From: Trema orientale
Lineage: Eukaryota; Streptophyta; Magnoliopsida; Rosales; Cannabaceae
DNA: 64,000 nt
Direction of reading: 5' to 3'
Assembly: GCA_002914845.1 (NCBI GenBank)
Contig: JXTC01000151.1
Coordinates: 377,738 to 441,737 of the forward strand
Shown: positions 24,936 to 36,894 of the stretch, in pieces
Layout: each line of letters starts with the position of its first letter
Position numbering within the stretch: the stretch's first letter is position 1
Notes under the pieces: generated by a model
Told to the model about the DNA's origin: nothing
Database searches by the model: none
The model's input: only the letters and a program-made list of their open reading frames with translations
Made by a program: the position numbers and the translations under genes

Positions 24936-24975
24936 ACCTTAATCTGGCGCCTTAGACCAACTCGGCCATCTCAAC
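24896..24975 (-). tRNA. tRNA-Leu (anticodon AAG)
   Basis: An 80-nt cloverleaf on the minus strand. The acceptor strands GTTGAGA and TCTCAAC pair, the D-arm region starts TGGCCGAGTTGG, and the anticodon arm is CCAGA-TTAAGGT-TCTGG with AAG at the anticodon. A class II variable arm follows, then the T-arm GTGGGTTCAAATCCCAC. The A and B boxes (TGGCCGAGTTGG, GGTTCAAATCC) are intact and no intron is present. This is a typical plant nuclear tRNA-Leu that reads CTT/CTC codons. CCA is not encoded, as expected. Confidence 0.97.
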
Positions 24976-25526
24976 GGGTTGTGGTGCTTTGATCTCGGAC
25001 TTAAAATATATAATATAATATTAGAAGCCCAAAAAAATAATCTCAAAAGAGAAAAGGTTAAGGGAAAGACCGTACGAGAGTTGCATATAATTAATTAAAG
25101 AGAACAAATATCGGATTTTGCCAATTTTTTGTGCTAATCATGTAGCTATATCAAAGTAAAAAAAAAATAAAATATTGCCTCTGTTTAGAGTTTCAATTGA
25201 TGAACCGAAAGGCAACTGCATCCGTGATTTCATGCATGGCATATCATCACACGGAAGAGGAAAACCTTGTACCACATACATCTGATTGAAAAATCTTAAA
25301 TCGAACTAAATATGTCAAACATTTATCAGCAACAAATCAAGTATTCGACTTATTCAGTTTGAAGGTACAAAGGAAAAAAGAATATATCAAACGAAACAAA
25401 CTATGCTACCTAGAAAACAATAAAGACCGATCGAAGGTTTAACTCCTTTCCGCAGCCCAGCCATGTGGAGTTCGATGGGAGATCTGGAAAAAATGGCAAC
25501 GGCGGTACTGCTGTTACTTGGGATAC
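24976..25526. other. Short intergenic stretch between tRNA-Leu and GET3
   Basis: This probably contains the GET3 3' UTR. The sequence directly downstream of the GET3 stop (25440-25526, plus-strand coordinates) is still GC-richer than the rest. No other feature recognised. Confidence 0.4.
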
Positions 25527-28500
25527 TCAGGCCTTTTGCTTTCCTTTTCTGTGTCTTTCTAGCTCTGCTTCAGCATCTTTTAGCTGCTGTCTCAATGTGG
25601 ACACTTTTCGCTCTAGATCTTCCACTGTGCCTCCACTGGTGGAAGGTTGATATGGTGTCAAAAAATTATGTGAAAATGATTTCAGTGCTTCAACTCCAGT
25701 AACCTACAGAAACCATGACTAGCTAGTCAATGAGCTGAAAAAGATTCATAAATCCCATCAATTAAGATGCAAAGCAAGGTTACAAAGAAAGAGACATCTA
25801 TTTCTGCCCTGGTTAGAAATAGTTTTGGGAAACAATAATACCAGTTTTCAATTTATGTAGTTTTCAAAAATCACTATATTACATCCTGTAAGTTACCCTG
25901 ATATTCAGCTTAAAGAATAGATATAACTAAACTATGGTCTTTTGACTCCTTTAGTTCTGAAATTATGGCACTATGTAATTTACCTCCTGTGGCAATAATG
26001 GCAGCTTGGTGATGTGAAAATCATCATACAACATGTAGAACTGGTCGAGATACTTTTGTTGCATTCGCATTCTTGCTTTGAGCAATTTGGACTCGACATC
26101 TATAACAACAACAAAGGCAATAATGTATTAGCTTCAGTCAAAGCAATTGAAGGAACTACGAAAAGAACCAAAAAGGCAAAATGGCGTGAAGCCGCACCTT
26201 CTTCATCATAAAGCACTTGGTTAATAATAATATTGTGTGTATCTATCTCAAATTTGGTAAGTTCCTGCACCAGTCTCTCAGTTTCATAGAGAGAGAGGAA
26301 TTCTGGAATGCAAACACAGATGAAGGTTGTCAAGTCCTGCAAACAATGAAACATGAGTGCATTCCGATGCATGAAGCTTTATATTGGACTGCAAGAATTT
26401 CAGTACTCTACTACTGAAGCTGACTAAAAAGAAAACCATACTGGAGAAATATGATAAAATTTTTTAATCAATCACCGATAACGATTGAAAAGATCAGTAG
26501 ATTAGTAATTCCTAGTGACGTCAGATAATTAAACAGTGAAAAATTAGCGCTAAAACAAGGATATAAAATATAAACAACCAGAGAACAAATAATGTAGACT
26601 AGGTACTTCAAGTTCCCAATTAAATGCAGAACTTTTTCAGGCACTGGTAACATTTTCTATTATATTTTAAGCTCACTCCCCTAGCCTGTTCTGAAATTTG
26701 TGGTTAATAGACAGCCTGCTTAATGGAACAACAAATCTTTTGATGCTGTGAATTTATAGGTTTGTTTTCACTTATATACTTTACATTCAACTCAAAATAA
26801 ATACATGATCCATCAGAAAGGATAACAACTTCATGACAAAGAGGTCAATGATCATGTCATGAAGGTAGTCTTACCGGATCTTTAAATTGTCGGTTAACTT
26901 GTTCAATCACATCTTTCATGCCCTCAAGCTTTCCCAGTATTGCATCTTCTCCAAATTCGTCATCGACACCAAAAAGTCGAGTCATCTACCATAGACATTT
27001 TACAAATCACTTAATATCACCAAAAGTAAACAATAGTTATTGAATGATTACAAGCTTATGAGATCAAGCTCTCAGTCTTAAACAGTGGCATGCAACGAAA
27101 GATACACCAAGGTGTCAACAAAGAAATAGTATTTGACTCAAAAAATGGCAAGAAAAGGATGGGGAATAGCCATAAGCCATGGTTACAGGTGCTCAGTAAA
27201 AGAGAGAATGTAGAATCTGCAATCACCATCTGATAGCTTCTTAATCGAAATGTTAACACCAAAACTAAATAGAGTAGAAGAACAACCGAACTCAGTTGAG
27301 AAAAGTGTTCCAGGGAAAAAGGATAAACGACCAGTAGGTGAAAACAGAATGGCGATGTCTCTAGTACGGCAATCTAAATTTGATAGGGTCAATAAACTGA
27401 CAAAGAGTATGGCTTAAAAGATCCAACTGTTGGACCTAGGTATGTAAAGAAGCCGATAAACAAAAAACAAAACTTACAAATGGTACATACTTGTCTACTC
27501 TAGTTACCAGAACAAACAGAACCATGGTCAAGGTCTCTGAATAAGTCATGCTTGTACTTCATTTAGGGGAAAAAAACCATCATGAGATTGCATATCAGAC
27601 AATTAATAAACCTAATACACAATGTTACTAGAGAAAATATGTTGCATTACATGAATTATTTCACTAAATTACTGAGACCAGACGATTAAAATTGACTTAT
27701 TAAGATAGCCAACAAATATATTTCACTAAATTACTGAGACCAGACGATTAAAATTGACTTATTAAGATAGCCAACAAATACTAAGGCAATCCAGTGTAAT
27801 CAATGGTTTTGCTATTAGACAATATATCAGCAGTTACAACTGTACGAAAGTCAAGAACATACCTGATTTATTATACCACCAAATTTACTCTTCAAAGACA
27901 TAACTTTTGCTAGACCCTTCTCTAGGGTAGATGGAAATTGCAATAACCGAAGTGTATGACCAGTTGGAGCTGTGTCAAATACTATGACTGAGTAATCCAT
28001 TGTTTGCACCAATCTTCACAAATAATTCATGCAAACAGATTATAAGGAGAGACTGTATCAGTTAATTTGACTAGCAAATCTAGAGAAATTCAAACAAGAA
28101 AGTAAAACTAATGTATGAAGAATTTCTGTGCGGGTGGAGGAATGTCAATCATTGTCTAAGCCGTGAGAATGTTATCCGCAGAATATACTTGCATAAAATT
28201 TCATCAATGTAAAACTTAGATTTAATGAAGAAAAGGATCAAAAGAATCCTCAAACAGCATAAAGTTAGTCAAGCAGAACTCTGATGATAATAAGAAGTAA
28301 GTACTTATTTGGCTCCTAAAGAAACTGAGGAAAAAAAAAAATGCAGTGAAAAACAAATAAACAAATACATGTTTCCCAGTTCTTACTTCAGCATTTCTGC
28401 AAAACTCATGGCCTCATCAATGCCAGGAATGGCATTTGCTAGCTCGGAAAACAAACTGTCCATTCCGTCCGGACCACCCACCTCCTCATTCTCAACATTC

Positions 28501-29494
28501 GGATCCACTTCCTGTAGAAGATCAAAACCAGAGGTGACTATAACACCTAAAAAAAATGAAAAGCATACGTAACTATATAACCATAAGGATATGAAACAAA
28601 ATCTGCCATAATTCAAAGCAAGAGAAAATTTGTGAATTGAATGATCAATATAAATGCCCCATTCATGAATTGGGTCAGGTGAACAATGGGTAGATTAAAA
28701 TTACAGTTCTTTTTATTTAATTTGGGCGGGGAATGGTTTGAAACCGTCCTAAAAAATGGAAACTCTGCCTACCCATTTAACTCGACAGTTCCAAACCATA
28801 CTGCCCGCTTATCGTGGTTCTTTTTTTCGGGCTGTTTTTCACTGACAAGATTGGTTTTTTCTGGGTTCACCCCTAATTGGGAGTTCCAAGTCTCCTTAAA
28901 CAACACATGATTCAAACAAAGCTGTCATCAGAACCAACACAAAAGAAATGAGATACATGAAACCTAAAAGGCAAGGATACAGGACAAAATCTAACACAAA
29001 TCAAAGCAAGAAACTTGGTATCTCTAATGTTCACAAATATGCAACATTCTCCACAAAGCAACGAAATCATGAATTGGGTGTTCCTAATTTCATCAAATAA
29101 CTCCATAGGTCCAAATAAATCGATAATTAGAAATCATGAACTGGGTTTTTCCAATTCACAAATTCATTAAAGAACCCCCAGTATCCGGAAACGAGAAAAT
29201 AAAAATTGAAGAGTCAGAAAGAAAAAAGTTTACCATAGCATATAGATTGTTGAAGCCATTAACGAGAGTAGGAGTTTTGGTGAAGCGTTGCTGAAAGGCG
29301 TCGCTGAGATTGTGAGCAGGGTCGGTGGAGATGATCAAGACGGAGGATCTGACTTGGGCGAGAAGGATGGAGATAATGGAGCTACAAGTCGTCTTGCCAA
29401 CTCCGCCTTTGCCACCAACAAAAACCCACTTGAGACTCTCCTGCTCAAGAATGTTCTGCACTGTCCCTTCTGGTACATCCGACTCTGCCGCCAT
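25527..29494 (-). CDS. GET3: ATPase GET3 (tail-anchored protein targeting factor), cytosolic type, 359 aa
   Basis: GET3 (TRC40, formerly annotated arsenical pump-driving ATPase) is a homodimeric SIMIBI-class ATPase that delivers tail-anchored proteins to the ER through GET1/GET2-type receptors. Exons are 29234-29494, 28387-28511, 27863-28013, 26875-26985, 26198-26336, 25984-26099 and 25527-25703; all phases close. Visible motifs are the deviant Walker [13 protein letters not shown] (residues 27-38), the switch [11 protein letters not shown], the switch [17 protein letters not shown] and the A-loop INQVLYDEE. The C-terminus ends in a charged helix ([20 protein letters not shown]). No chloroplast transit peptide is present, and the length fits the cytosolic clade (Arabidopsis GET3a). 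I saw no CxxC motif, as is usual for plant GET3a. Confidence 0.96.
27661..27784. repeat. Exact 62-bp tandem duplication in GET3 intron 3
   Basis: The block TCACTAAATTACTGAGACCA... occurs at 27661 and again at 27723 with no visible difference over about 60 bp, so it is a recent duplication. It lies inside intron 3, between exons 3 and 4, and leaves the splice sites untouched. Confidence 0.9.
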
Positions 29495-29538
29495 TTTCAG
29501 AGCTCGCGACTCTAAATCTAAATCTAAAGAGAGAAGAG

Positions 29539-29541
<3 letters not shown>

Positions 29542-29572
<31 letters not shown>

Positions 29573-29612
29573 GTTCTCGTTCTCGTTCTCGTTCTGGTTC
29601 TGGTTCTGTCGT
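29542..29612. repeat. (GA)n and (GTTCTC)n tract in the GET3 leader/promoter
   Basis: About 29 bp of GA repeat (29542-29570) is followed by GTTCTC and GGTTCT repeats to about 29612, starting about 50 bp upstream of the GET3 start codon. On the transcript this is a pyrimidine tract followed by a purine tract, a common arrangement in plant 5' leaders. Confidence 0.8.
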
Positions 29613-30221
29613 TCTAGTTCTGAATTTGGGGTTTGGAATTTTCGACTTGCTTCAACCGATCGAGCTCGGCAGCACAGAAACTCAGTGATACCTTCCCCTT
29701 TTTTCTATTTATTTTTTATTTTTATTTTTTCTGTTGTAGGATGACGCTATTCCATACCTTTTTGGGTGCTTTCACGGTTTCACATGTGTATTGTTTGTTT
29801 AGAGAAATATATTAGCTCTCATTGTAATTATTTTCCCCCCCTAAAGACTAACCACCACTATCCACTAATAATGTTGTGGAAAAAATTTATACTTATTAGA
29901 ACCAATTAATTATTTACAATAATTATTTTTTCTCGTTAAATTTGTAACACTTTTTTTTCTTCACGAAATTAGTTTCATTTGTTGTTTCCATTCAAACGAA
30001 TTCTAAAAGGAAGTTTAGATTCTAAAATTGGTACTTAATTATATCTCAAAAATAAATAATGATAATAATTAACATAACAGAAAAAAGTTGTTAATTTGTT
30101 TCGTATATCATAAGAGGTGATATTTAGCTACTTAACCGGGAAAGAGATGATGGGCAAAGTAAATATAGAGAGGTAGGCCCTAAAAGGACCAAAAAAAGTG
30201 AAAACTCAACATTTTATAAAT
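29613..30221. other. GET3 upstream region, no gene seen
   Basis: A/T-rich sequence between the GET3 leader and the MULE target site. The only notable item is the 9-bp MULE target duplication TTTATAAAT at 30213-30221. Confidence 0.4.
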
Positions 30222-31389
30222 GGCCACGACTATAGTAGAGTTGTCATAATATAGCCCGATGTAAGTCCACGTGGCTCCAGACATCCGATTTTAATTCAAT
30301 GGTTTTGATCGATAGGGCTTAAATTGCATAATATGAGGCGTGTGATACTAAAGTAACCCAGTTTTGACCCGAAAAATAGCCCGATCAATCTCTCACACTC
30401 TCTTTTATCTTATCGAGTCCATATCTCTCTCCCACTTTGTTTACAACCAAGAAACCAAGAAAGGAGCAACCTTTACCCCAGAATCCCCAATTGACTCTAT
30501 ATCTCTCTCTCTCTCCATTTCCTATCAGCCGATTATCTCCCATCGTCGATCGTCAATTTCTTTGATGCATTTATTTGTTTTACATTGCGATTGTTGATTT
30601 CATTCTTTCCTTAACCTATGATGTTTGGCTAAAACTTGATGTATTATGCTCTATCAATATACTAGCTATTTGGATATGAGCTGACTAAATGGTCAATTTT
30701 GATTGTTAGTTTGTGTAAGAACATACACTAAACTGGACTCGATAGTAAGATGAGTATTGTTTCATTTTTGGTAGCTTAAATTTTTTTTTTTTTAATTTGC
30801 TGAATTGGTTTGGTTTTGCATAATTTAAGTTGGAGTAACATGTCCCGTATTTATGACCCTGTGGAATTGTGAATAGGATTAAAAAGCCATTTCAGTGTTG
30901 ATTTTCGTTTATTACAGAAATAAAATTAGTTTTCATACTACGTTGTTTTGTACATTTTGACCCAAACTATATTATTGTTAATGTTTTTTTTTTTGTTTAT
31001 TGAAGCACTGAAATTTTTAGTATGGGTTCTTGGTTTGTTGAGGTAGTAATTTTGTTTTTCTTTTAATTTGGGACAATATGTACTAATGTGCAGGAAAAAA
31101 GGAGAAAAAATTGTTTCGTAAAGAGCAGAGTAGTTGTTTTTTTTCCCTATCCAAATATGTTTTTTGCTTTTGGTTTGTAAAAACAATTAACTTGGTAACA
31201 ATTGCCAGACACTTTAGGTTTTTCTGAAAATATCATAAAATAGTTGTTATTCTAAATTTTGAAAACATAACTCTGAATAAAGAAAACAAAGAAAACAGAG
31301 AACAATGCCAAAGATGCCCCTAATATCTATATTGATCCCTTATTGGTAACCACTGTTAATCTTTTTCGTCGATTCAAAATTTTGTTGGT

Positions 31390-32430
31390 TAAAGATGGAC
31401 TCATACCAACATATATTAGGTTCTTTACGTCAATTGCAGGAAGAGTTGGCCTCCATCTAGGAGTGGATAATGAGATTGGAGAATGAAATAAAGAAATTAT
31501 CAGCAAACAACAATCGTAGGGATGAGGAATGAAAATCGTTCAAGAGGGCCATTATGGGATTCATAGCAAAAGAGGGGAAAGAGAGAGTTCTGTGAGAGGA
31601 GAATAAAGCAAAAGATCTTGAAAAGGAGGTGAAAGTGAAAATAAAAGAGGAGAACAAGTGGTTGTCCCCATTTGACCATAAACAAAGTCAATCGAGTGTG
31701 CTTCGGGTAAGTGGAGAGCATACAGGACCTGGTATTGCTACAATAAGTGAACAAGGTCACATGTGTTAAATAACATTTGAAAATAGAAAGTGTAGGACAG
31801 TACTTTCACAAGGTCAATGGGACAAAAAGATAAAGTGTACATAAAAGCGAAAGGAAGTTCTGGAAAGACTTGAAAAGTGGTATGTATTAAGCAGAAGATG
31901 GGGTATGGATGAAGTTGTTTGTTATAAATGTTAATGGTTGTTAAATTGTTAGAAGTTGATGTAATGCTACATTTCTTATTGTGGTGATACATGTCATGAT
32001 GAAGGTGGATAGAGATGGATTTGAGAAAGAGAAGGAAGAAGGTATTGGCATGAAGCATCCATGTAAAGAGAAGATTTACTATTTTGGCCCATATATGAAC
32101 CTAGCTAGGATAAAAGATGTTGAAGACAATACATTGATTGATTATATATTTGAGAGTGTTGATAAAGAGTTGTAAGTGTTATGATTGAGGATTTTAGAAT
32201 ATTGATTTTTAAGTTACAGTATTTGTAATATGTGTGGTTATGTTTATAGTTTAGTTATTTAATATTACATATGTTGGAGTTAGTATTGATTAACTGCTAA
32301 TGTTGAATTAGTAATTGTTTATTTTTTGCAGTATTAAAAGGGAGTGTATTATACAGTCAAAGAAGAATTATCTCTACCAGGACATGTTATCTTGCTTGAG
32401 ACCTGGGAAATTTGGATAGAGGAGGTAATT
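31390..32430 (+). pseudogene. Broken coding region inside the MULE, with coiled-coil and Ulp1-protease-like pieces
   Basis: The 5' part (31395-31760) reads as a charged, helical segment starting MDSYQHILGSLRQLQEELAS and interrupted by stops. An open stretch at 31981-32172 (FGPYMNLARIKDVEDNTLID) has a possible GT donor at 32172-32173, and an AG acceptor at 32330-32331 leads into YLYQDMLSCLRPGKF. This resembles the start of the C48 (Ulp1) peptidase domain that plant MULEs often carry. Catalytic His/Asp/Cys were not found. The assignment to Ulp1 is tentative. Confidence 0.35.
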
Positions 32431-32848
32431 TATATTTGACGCATGGAAAATTTGACAATCGTTATAATTGAGATGTAAAATTTTTGTTTTGAATTGCAAG
32501 TATTAAACATCCTAGCTAAATTTTTAATGGCATGAGAACAGATTCGTCAGAATTCCGAAGCATAGAACTGGTATTTGCTCACTCGTATGAATGTAAGTAA
32601 GTTGTTTATTTTGGTTGACGACAGGTTCATGCTTAATTATTAAGTTTATTTTTCAATTGACAATTTTATTTAGGCGATAATACTTAGTCCGCCGCAATAG
32701 GAGAATGAAGAGATCCTGAAGCATTTTCAAGAAAGCACAAGGTTGTAGATGACTTTATGGGAAAAATTCCTGCTTGTTAGAGATTACATAACATAATACT
32801 TGATATTCAGTTTCAGTAGATGAGGTTGTTATGGGTTCATATCATGGC

Positions 32849-33370
32849 CTACATTGCATGCAAATATATCATAGCATAACACATATTTGTGGGGGTAGTT
32901 TGCTGAGGTGAGTAAAACTTTGTCACCAATTGTGTGGAAATATAGAGTTTGTTGGTCTTTCGGTCCCAGAATGCCTCGTAGCATATTGATGTGGTACTTC
33001 TGCATATCATTGAGGTTATTTTTCGAATTAGTGTTTCAAAAATGTAAAACCCAGTAGAACTCACGCCTACAATATGCTTCTTGTCACCCCAGACCTATGT
33101 CATAGGAGTACTGCTGGCTGGATTGCTTCTAAGGTGCAGTGTATAGGATGTCATTATGCGTTCACCTGCAATAGAGATATGCAGAGTAAATTCCTTAGAA
33201 TGATGTAATCGGATTTGGTTGTTCGATATGCATGATATGAGTATTGAATCTCCAAAACAGTCTACCACGTGTACCTTTGAAGAATGTATAGGAAATAGAA
33301 TAGATCTACTAGTTTTACATCTAAGGTCGATAACATACACACAGTCATCTGTGCAATAAACAATGTCCAT
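32849..33370 (-). other. Two unrecognised open stretches on the minus strand inside the MULE
   Basis: Open frames of 91 codons (33095-33370, starting MDIVYCTDDCVYVIDLRCKT) and 71 codons (32849-33064, with SICYEAFWDRKTNKLYIST) follow each other in the same direction. The composition is less A/T-driven than chance ORFs here, so they may be fragments of a captured host gene. I recognise no family. They could equally be remnants of the element itself. Confidence 0.25.
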
Positions 33371-34494
33371 GCTGGCCTTCCTGCCACTGATAATGAAGAA
33401 AGTTGATTAGTTGAGATGTAAGATAGAGATGACAACTAATGTATAAGACAAATTTATCTTATGGTGCATCATTAAATACTCAGGTTGTGCATTTGGCTAT
33501 AATACTAGATTTGTAGTCATTAGAACCTATTTCTATAGCAAAATTTGTAAGAAGCAAACTCAGCATAACAGAAAAGAAAGAACATAACTCGATTATACTG
33601 GTTCAATTCCTATTTTCATAATCTACTTCTAGTTTTGCCAATGACGAAGCTAATCCACTATAGAAACTTAACAAGTATCAAGCGCACAGTAGAATAAACA
33701 ACCAAGTCTTCCCTGAGCTCTTTTCACTCTCAACCCTCTAATTGTAGAAGTGGGTTTCCCAGAAGAGATTCATTCACTTCTTCACAGTCTCCACTCGTGA
33801 TTCTCTCTATTTCCCAAAATTGAAATTAAGCTCTCTCGCACGAATTATCTGAACAGACATATATATTCTTGATAAGGATACATGTACAAATATAATTGGA
33901 CTATTGATTAACCGCTTGACAATAAAAATATCAAACTTGCTAAATACTCTTCAAGCTCATGAAGAAGGGACACGACTTCCTCTACCTAACTTATAGTAAA
34001 CTTCGTGCTCATCAGATTCTCCTCAATTTTGCTAATCATATGTATTGCTTCAACTGTTCCTATTTCAATGTACTTACCCTGACTCACAATTTAAATAAAT
34101 CCAATCTTTATTTTCAGAAACAAACGACAAATTTAGTAACAACTTCAATAATTAGTATATCCATTCCATATATATGTAACTCAATCCAAAAACACACAAC
34201 TATTAGCACTTTTTTTCTTTATAAAACCAAACCATAACCATGATATATTCAAATACAACTGCTACTAGTTCTAATTCACAGCTTATTAACTTAAACTTCT
34301 AACCATCGATACAAATAGACCAGTACCATGATAACCGACTTTACTTTTGATTGCCCATAATAGTTGATTATCCAGCTTGTACTCCACCAACCTCCTCTTT
34401 CCACCTTATCTACTACTCAACGTAAAATACCAAACTATAATGACCACAAACAAATCAATAATTGGAATAAAGATTGACTCAAACTGACAACAAA

Positions 34495-34890
34495 TTATGG
34501 CTGATCATCAATCGGGTTGAGCATGTTACACCACTGCCCAACCCACCCAATCAATTTCGGGTTGTAATTTTGCAACTCGAAACCCACCCAATTTTAGAAT
34601 TGCCGGTTTAACCTGACTTAGAGTTTATAAGTAAAATTTTACTTTGTTTTTTACTATTTTTCTAAATTGTTTGACTTTTATATAATATATGTTTAAAAAT
34701 AAATTAAAAAATTAAGAATAAATCTTATTCGGTCGGGTTGAGTTACATTAGGCGGGCTGTCAAAACCGTCCAACTCGACCATTGTAACTTCGGATTAGCA
34801 TTTATTAACCCGGATTCAACTCAGGTTACCTTTTAATCGGGTTGTTCATGTTGGAGTTGGTCAGTTTAAAGAGTTTTTTGTACATCTCTA
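34495..34890. repeat. Nested repeat with CGGGTTG-rich inverted ends
   Basis: The left part (AATCGGGTTGAGCATGTTAC) and the reverse complement of the right part (CCAACATGAACAACCCGATT) are inverted relatives. The interior is rich in CAACCCACCC and CGGGTTGAG motifs, in the style of short non-autonomous hAT derivatives of plants. Boundaries are approximate. It lies within the larger MULE and so inserted after it. Confidence 0.4.
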
Positions 34891-35288
34891 TAACAAATTG
34901 ATTTCACAAATCGATAAATTTGTATCAACTGTGTACTTTACTGACCAATACCTAAACATAAGCCAAACCTTCTTGCGCAAATTCTCATATAAACATTTGT
35001 TGAAGCCAAACCCTCAATCGTTCACCTGTGACTAGAGATCCATGGAATACTAGAAGGGAAATAACCTGAGTTAGGTGTTTTTCAGATACAGGGGAGAGGG
35101 AGGGAGATAACCCCATTAAGGCTTAACTGAGAGAGAGAGATATTGAGCTGATCCAGGTCAATCAACTGATTTAGGGTTCTAAATGAAGCGAGAGAAATGA
35201 GAGGTAGTAGAGACGTATTCCATTTAAAAAATGGGTCTTCTTTTGGTTAATCTAGGAGACAATCGACCGACGGGAAATGAAGAGAAAG

Positions 35289-35322
<34 letters not shown>

Positions 35323-35593
35323 TCGATCGGGGATTCGGGGGTAAATGTTACTCCTTTCTCAGTTTCTTAGTTGTAAATGAATAAGAGAAAGATAGACTCG
35401 ATAATATAAGAGAGAGTGTGAGAGATAGATCAAGTATATTTCTGGGTTAAAGTTGGGTTACTTTAGTATTACACGCCTCATATTTTGTAACTTTAAGTCC
35501 TATTGATCAAAACCACTGAATTAAAATCGGATGTGTGAGGCTACGTGGCCTTACATAGGGCTACATTATAGTAGCCCTATTATAGACGTGCCC

Positions 35594-36065
35594 TTTATAA
35601 ATAACAGTTCTAAATTCTAAATTTCGAAAGATAATGAAGAGTATTAATAAGAAATGACTTTTTTTAAGATCAATTTAAAAAAAATACCCTTTTTCACACC
35701 TAATCAATAAATAACTGTTTTATAATTTTATTTTGATAAATGGTTGTTTTCTACTTGATCTATTTTTTAAAAAGTAAATCAATTTTTTATAAAATAAATC
35801 AATATTCCGAAAAATAAATCAATATAATTTCCAAAAAAAAAATCAATATGTTTTGATATACTTAATACAAAAAGGGGTCATTTTTTAAATAATTTTCAAA
35901 GATTGGCCATTTTTAAGCGTGTTTGAAAAATGGATGTTTTATAAATTATGATCTAAAATTCGGTCATTTGGCTAAAAGTACCAATAATGAATGCATACAA
36001 AAAAACTAGCCAATCATACTTAATTTGCAAGGGATGTTACGCAATTGTTCACTTTTATTTCTATA
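35594..36065. other. Intergenic between MULE and Helitron
   Basis: A/T-rich. The interval 35670-35945 has weakly inverted ends (AATACCCTTTTTCACACC versus GTGTTTGAAAAATGGATGTTTTA) and may be another degraded MITE. No gene. Confidence 0.3.
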
Positions 36066-36814
36066 CTAGTCGTTATACTGCGCTTTGCGCGAGTTGTATC
36101 AACATTGCATACATTAAGCCTAATATATAGTTAAGTTTAATGTATTTTAACATTAAAAAGTATATTTATCTCTATATTTATTTTGATGAGACGAATGTAG
36201 CACAACCATTTGTTCGATGAATTAAATTTATTATAAGCTATCATTAATATTAAATTAAATACAATATTATATAATACATGTATATATTACAACCAATTAT
36301 AGCAAAGAAAAATAATGATAAGACCAATCATATCACGAAAAAATTAGGATTTTTCTAAAAATTTTAAAAATAGAATAATGATCAAAGATATAGTTAAGTT
36401 CAATGTATTTCAACATCAAAAAATATATTTATCTCTTTGTTTATTTTGATGAGACGAATGTAACACAACTTTTTGACGTTCGATGAACTAAATTTAATAT
36501 AAGTAATCATTAATATTAAATTAAATATAATATTTTATAAAATATTAAATTATGTTTTTATCTTTCTCTATATTTATTTTGATGAGACGAATGTAGCACA
36601 ATCATTTGTTCGATTCGATGAATTAAATTTATTATAAGATATCATTAATATTAAATTAAATACAATATTATATAATACATGTATATATTACAACCAATCA
36701 TAGCAAAGAAAAATAATGATAGGACCAATCATATCATGAAAAAATTAGGATTTTTCTAAAAATTTTAAAATAAAATGGTGATCAAAGAAGCTATCAGAGT
36801 TTTGAGCTTCAGAC

Positions 36815-36852
<38 letters not shown>
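36066..36852 (-). mobile_element. Non-autonomous Helitron, 787 bp
   Basis: Read on the minus strand, the element starts 5'-TCTATATATAT...TTAAG at 36852 and ends with CTAG at 36066-36069. About 8 nt upstream of that end is a short GC hairpin, CTCGCGC-AAA-GCGCAG. The flanking bases are A on the 5' side and T on the 3' side, matching Helitron insertion between A and T without target duplication. The interior carries no ORF but has three copies of a block containing TTTATTTTGATGAGACGAATGTA (plus-strand starts about 36177, 36440 and 36563). Confidence 0.8.
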
Positions 36853-36894
36853 TATGCCTTTCTTTGAGGTTATGTTATGTTAAAGTAGATTGTA

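Larger units (their letters stand above)
30222..35593. mobile_element. MULE-type element, 5.4 kb, with about 340-bp terminal inverted repeats and 9-bp target duplication
   Basis: The left end (GGCCACGACTATAGTAG) and the reverse complement of the right end (GGGCACGTCTATAATAG) stay alignable for roughly 340 bp. Shared blocks include CATCCGATTTTAATTCA, TATGAGGCGTGT, ACTAAAGTAACCCA and TCTCTCACACTCTC. The element is flanked by an exact 9-bp repeat, TTTATAAAT, at 30213-30221 and 35594-35602. Length and duplication size indicate a Mutator-like element. No MULE transposase is recognised; the interior holds broken pieces, one of them Ulp1-like, and nested repeats. It is therefore non-autonomous. Confidence 0.85.

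Noticed and set aside
28640..28900. GC-richer segment in GET3 intron 1 resembling a decayed hAT-type MITE (GGTCAGGTGAACAATGGG and GGGTTCACCCCTAATTGGG)
   Set aside because: The inverted ends are short and imperfect and no target duplication was found, so it is not called.
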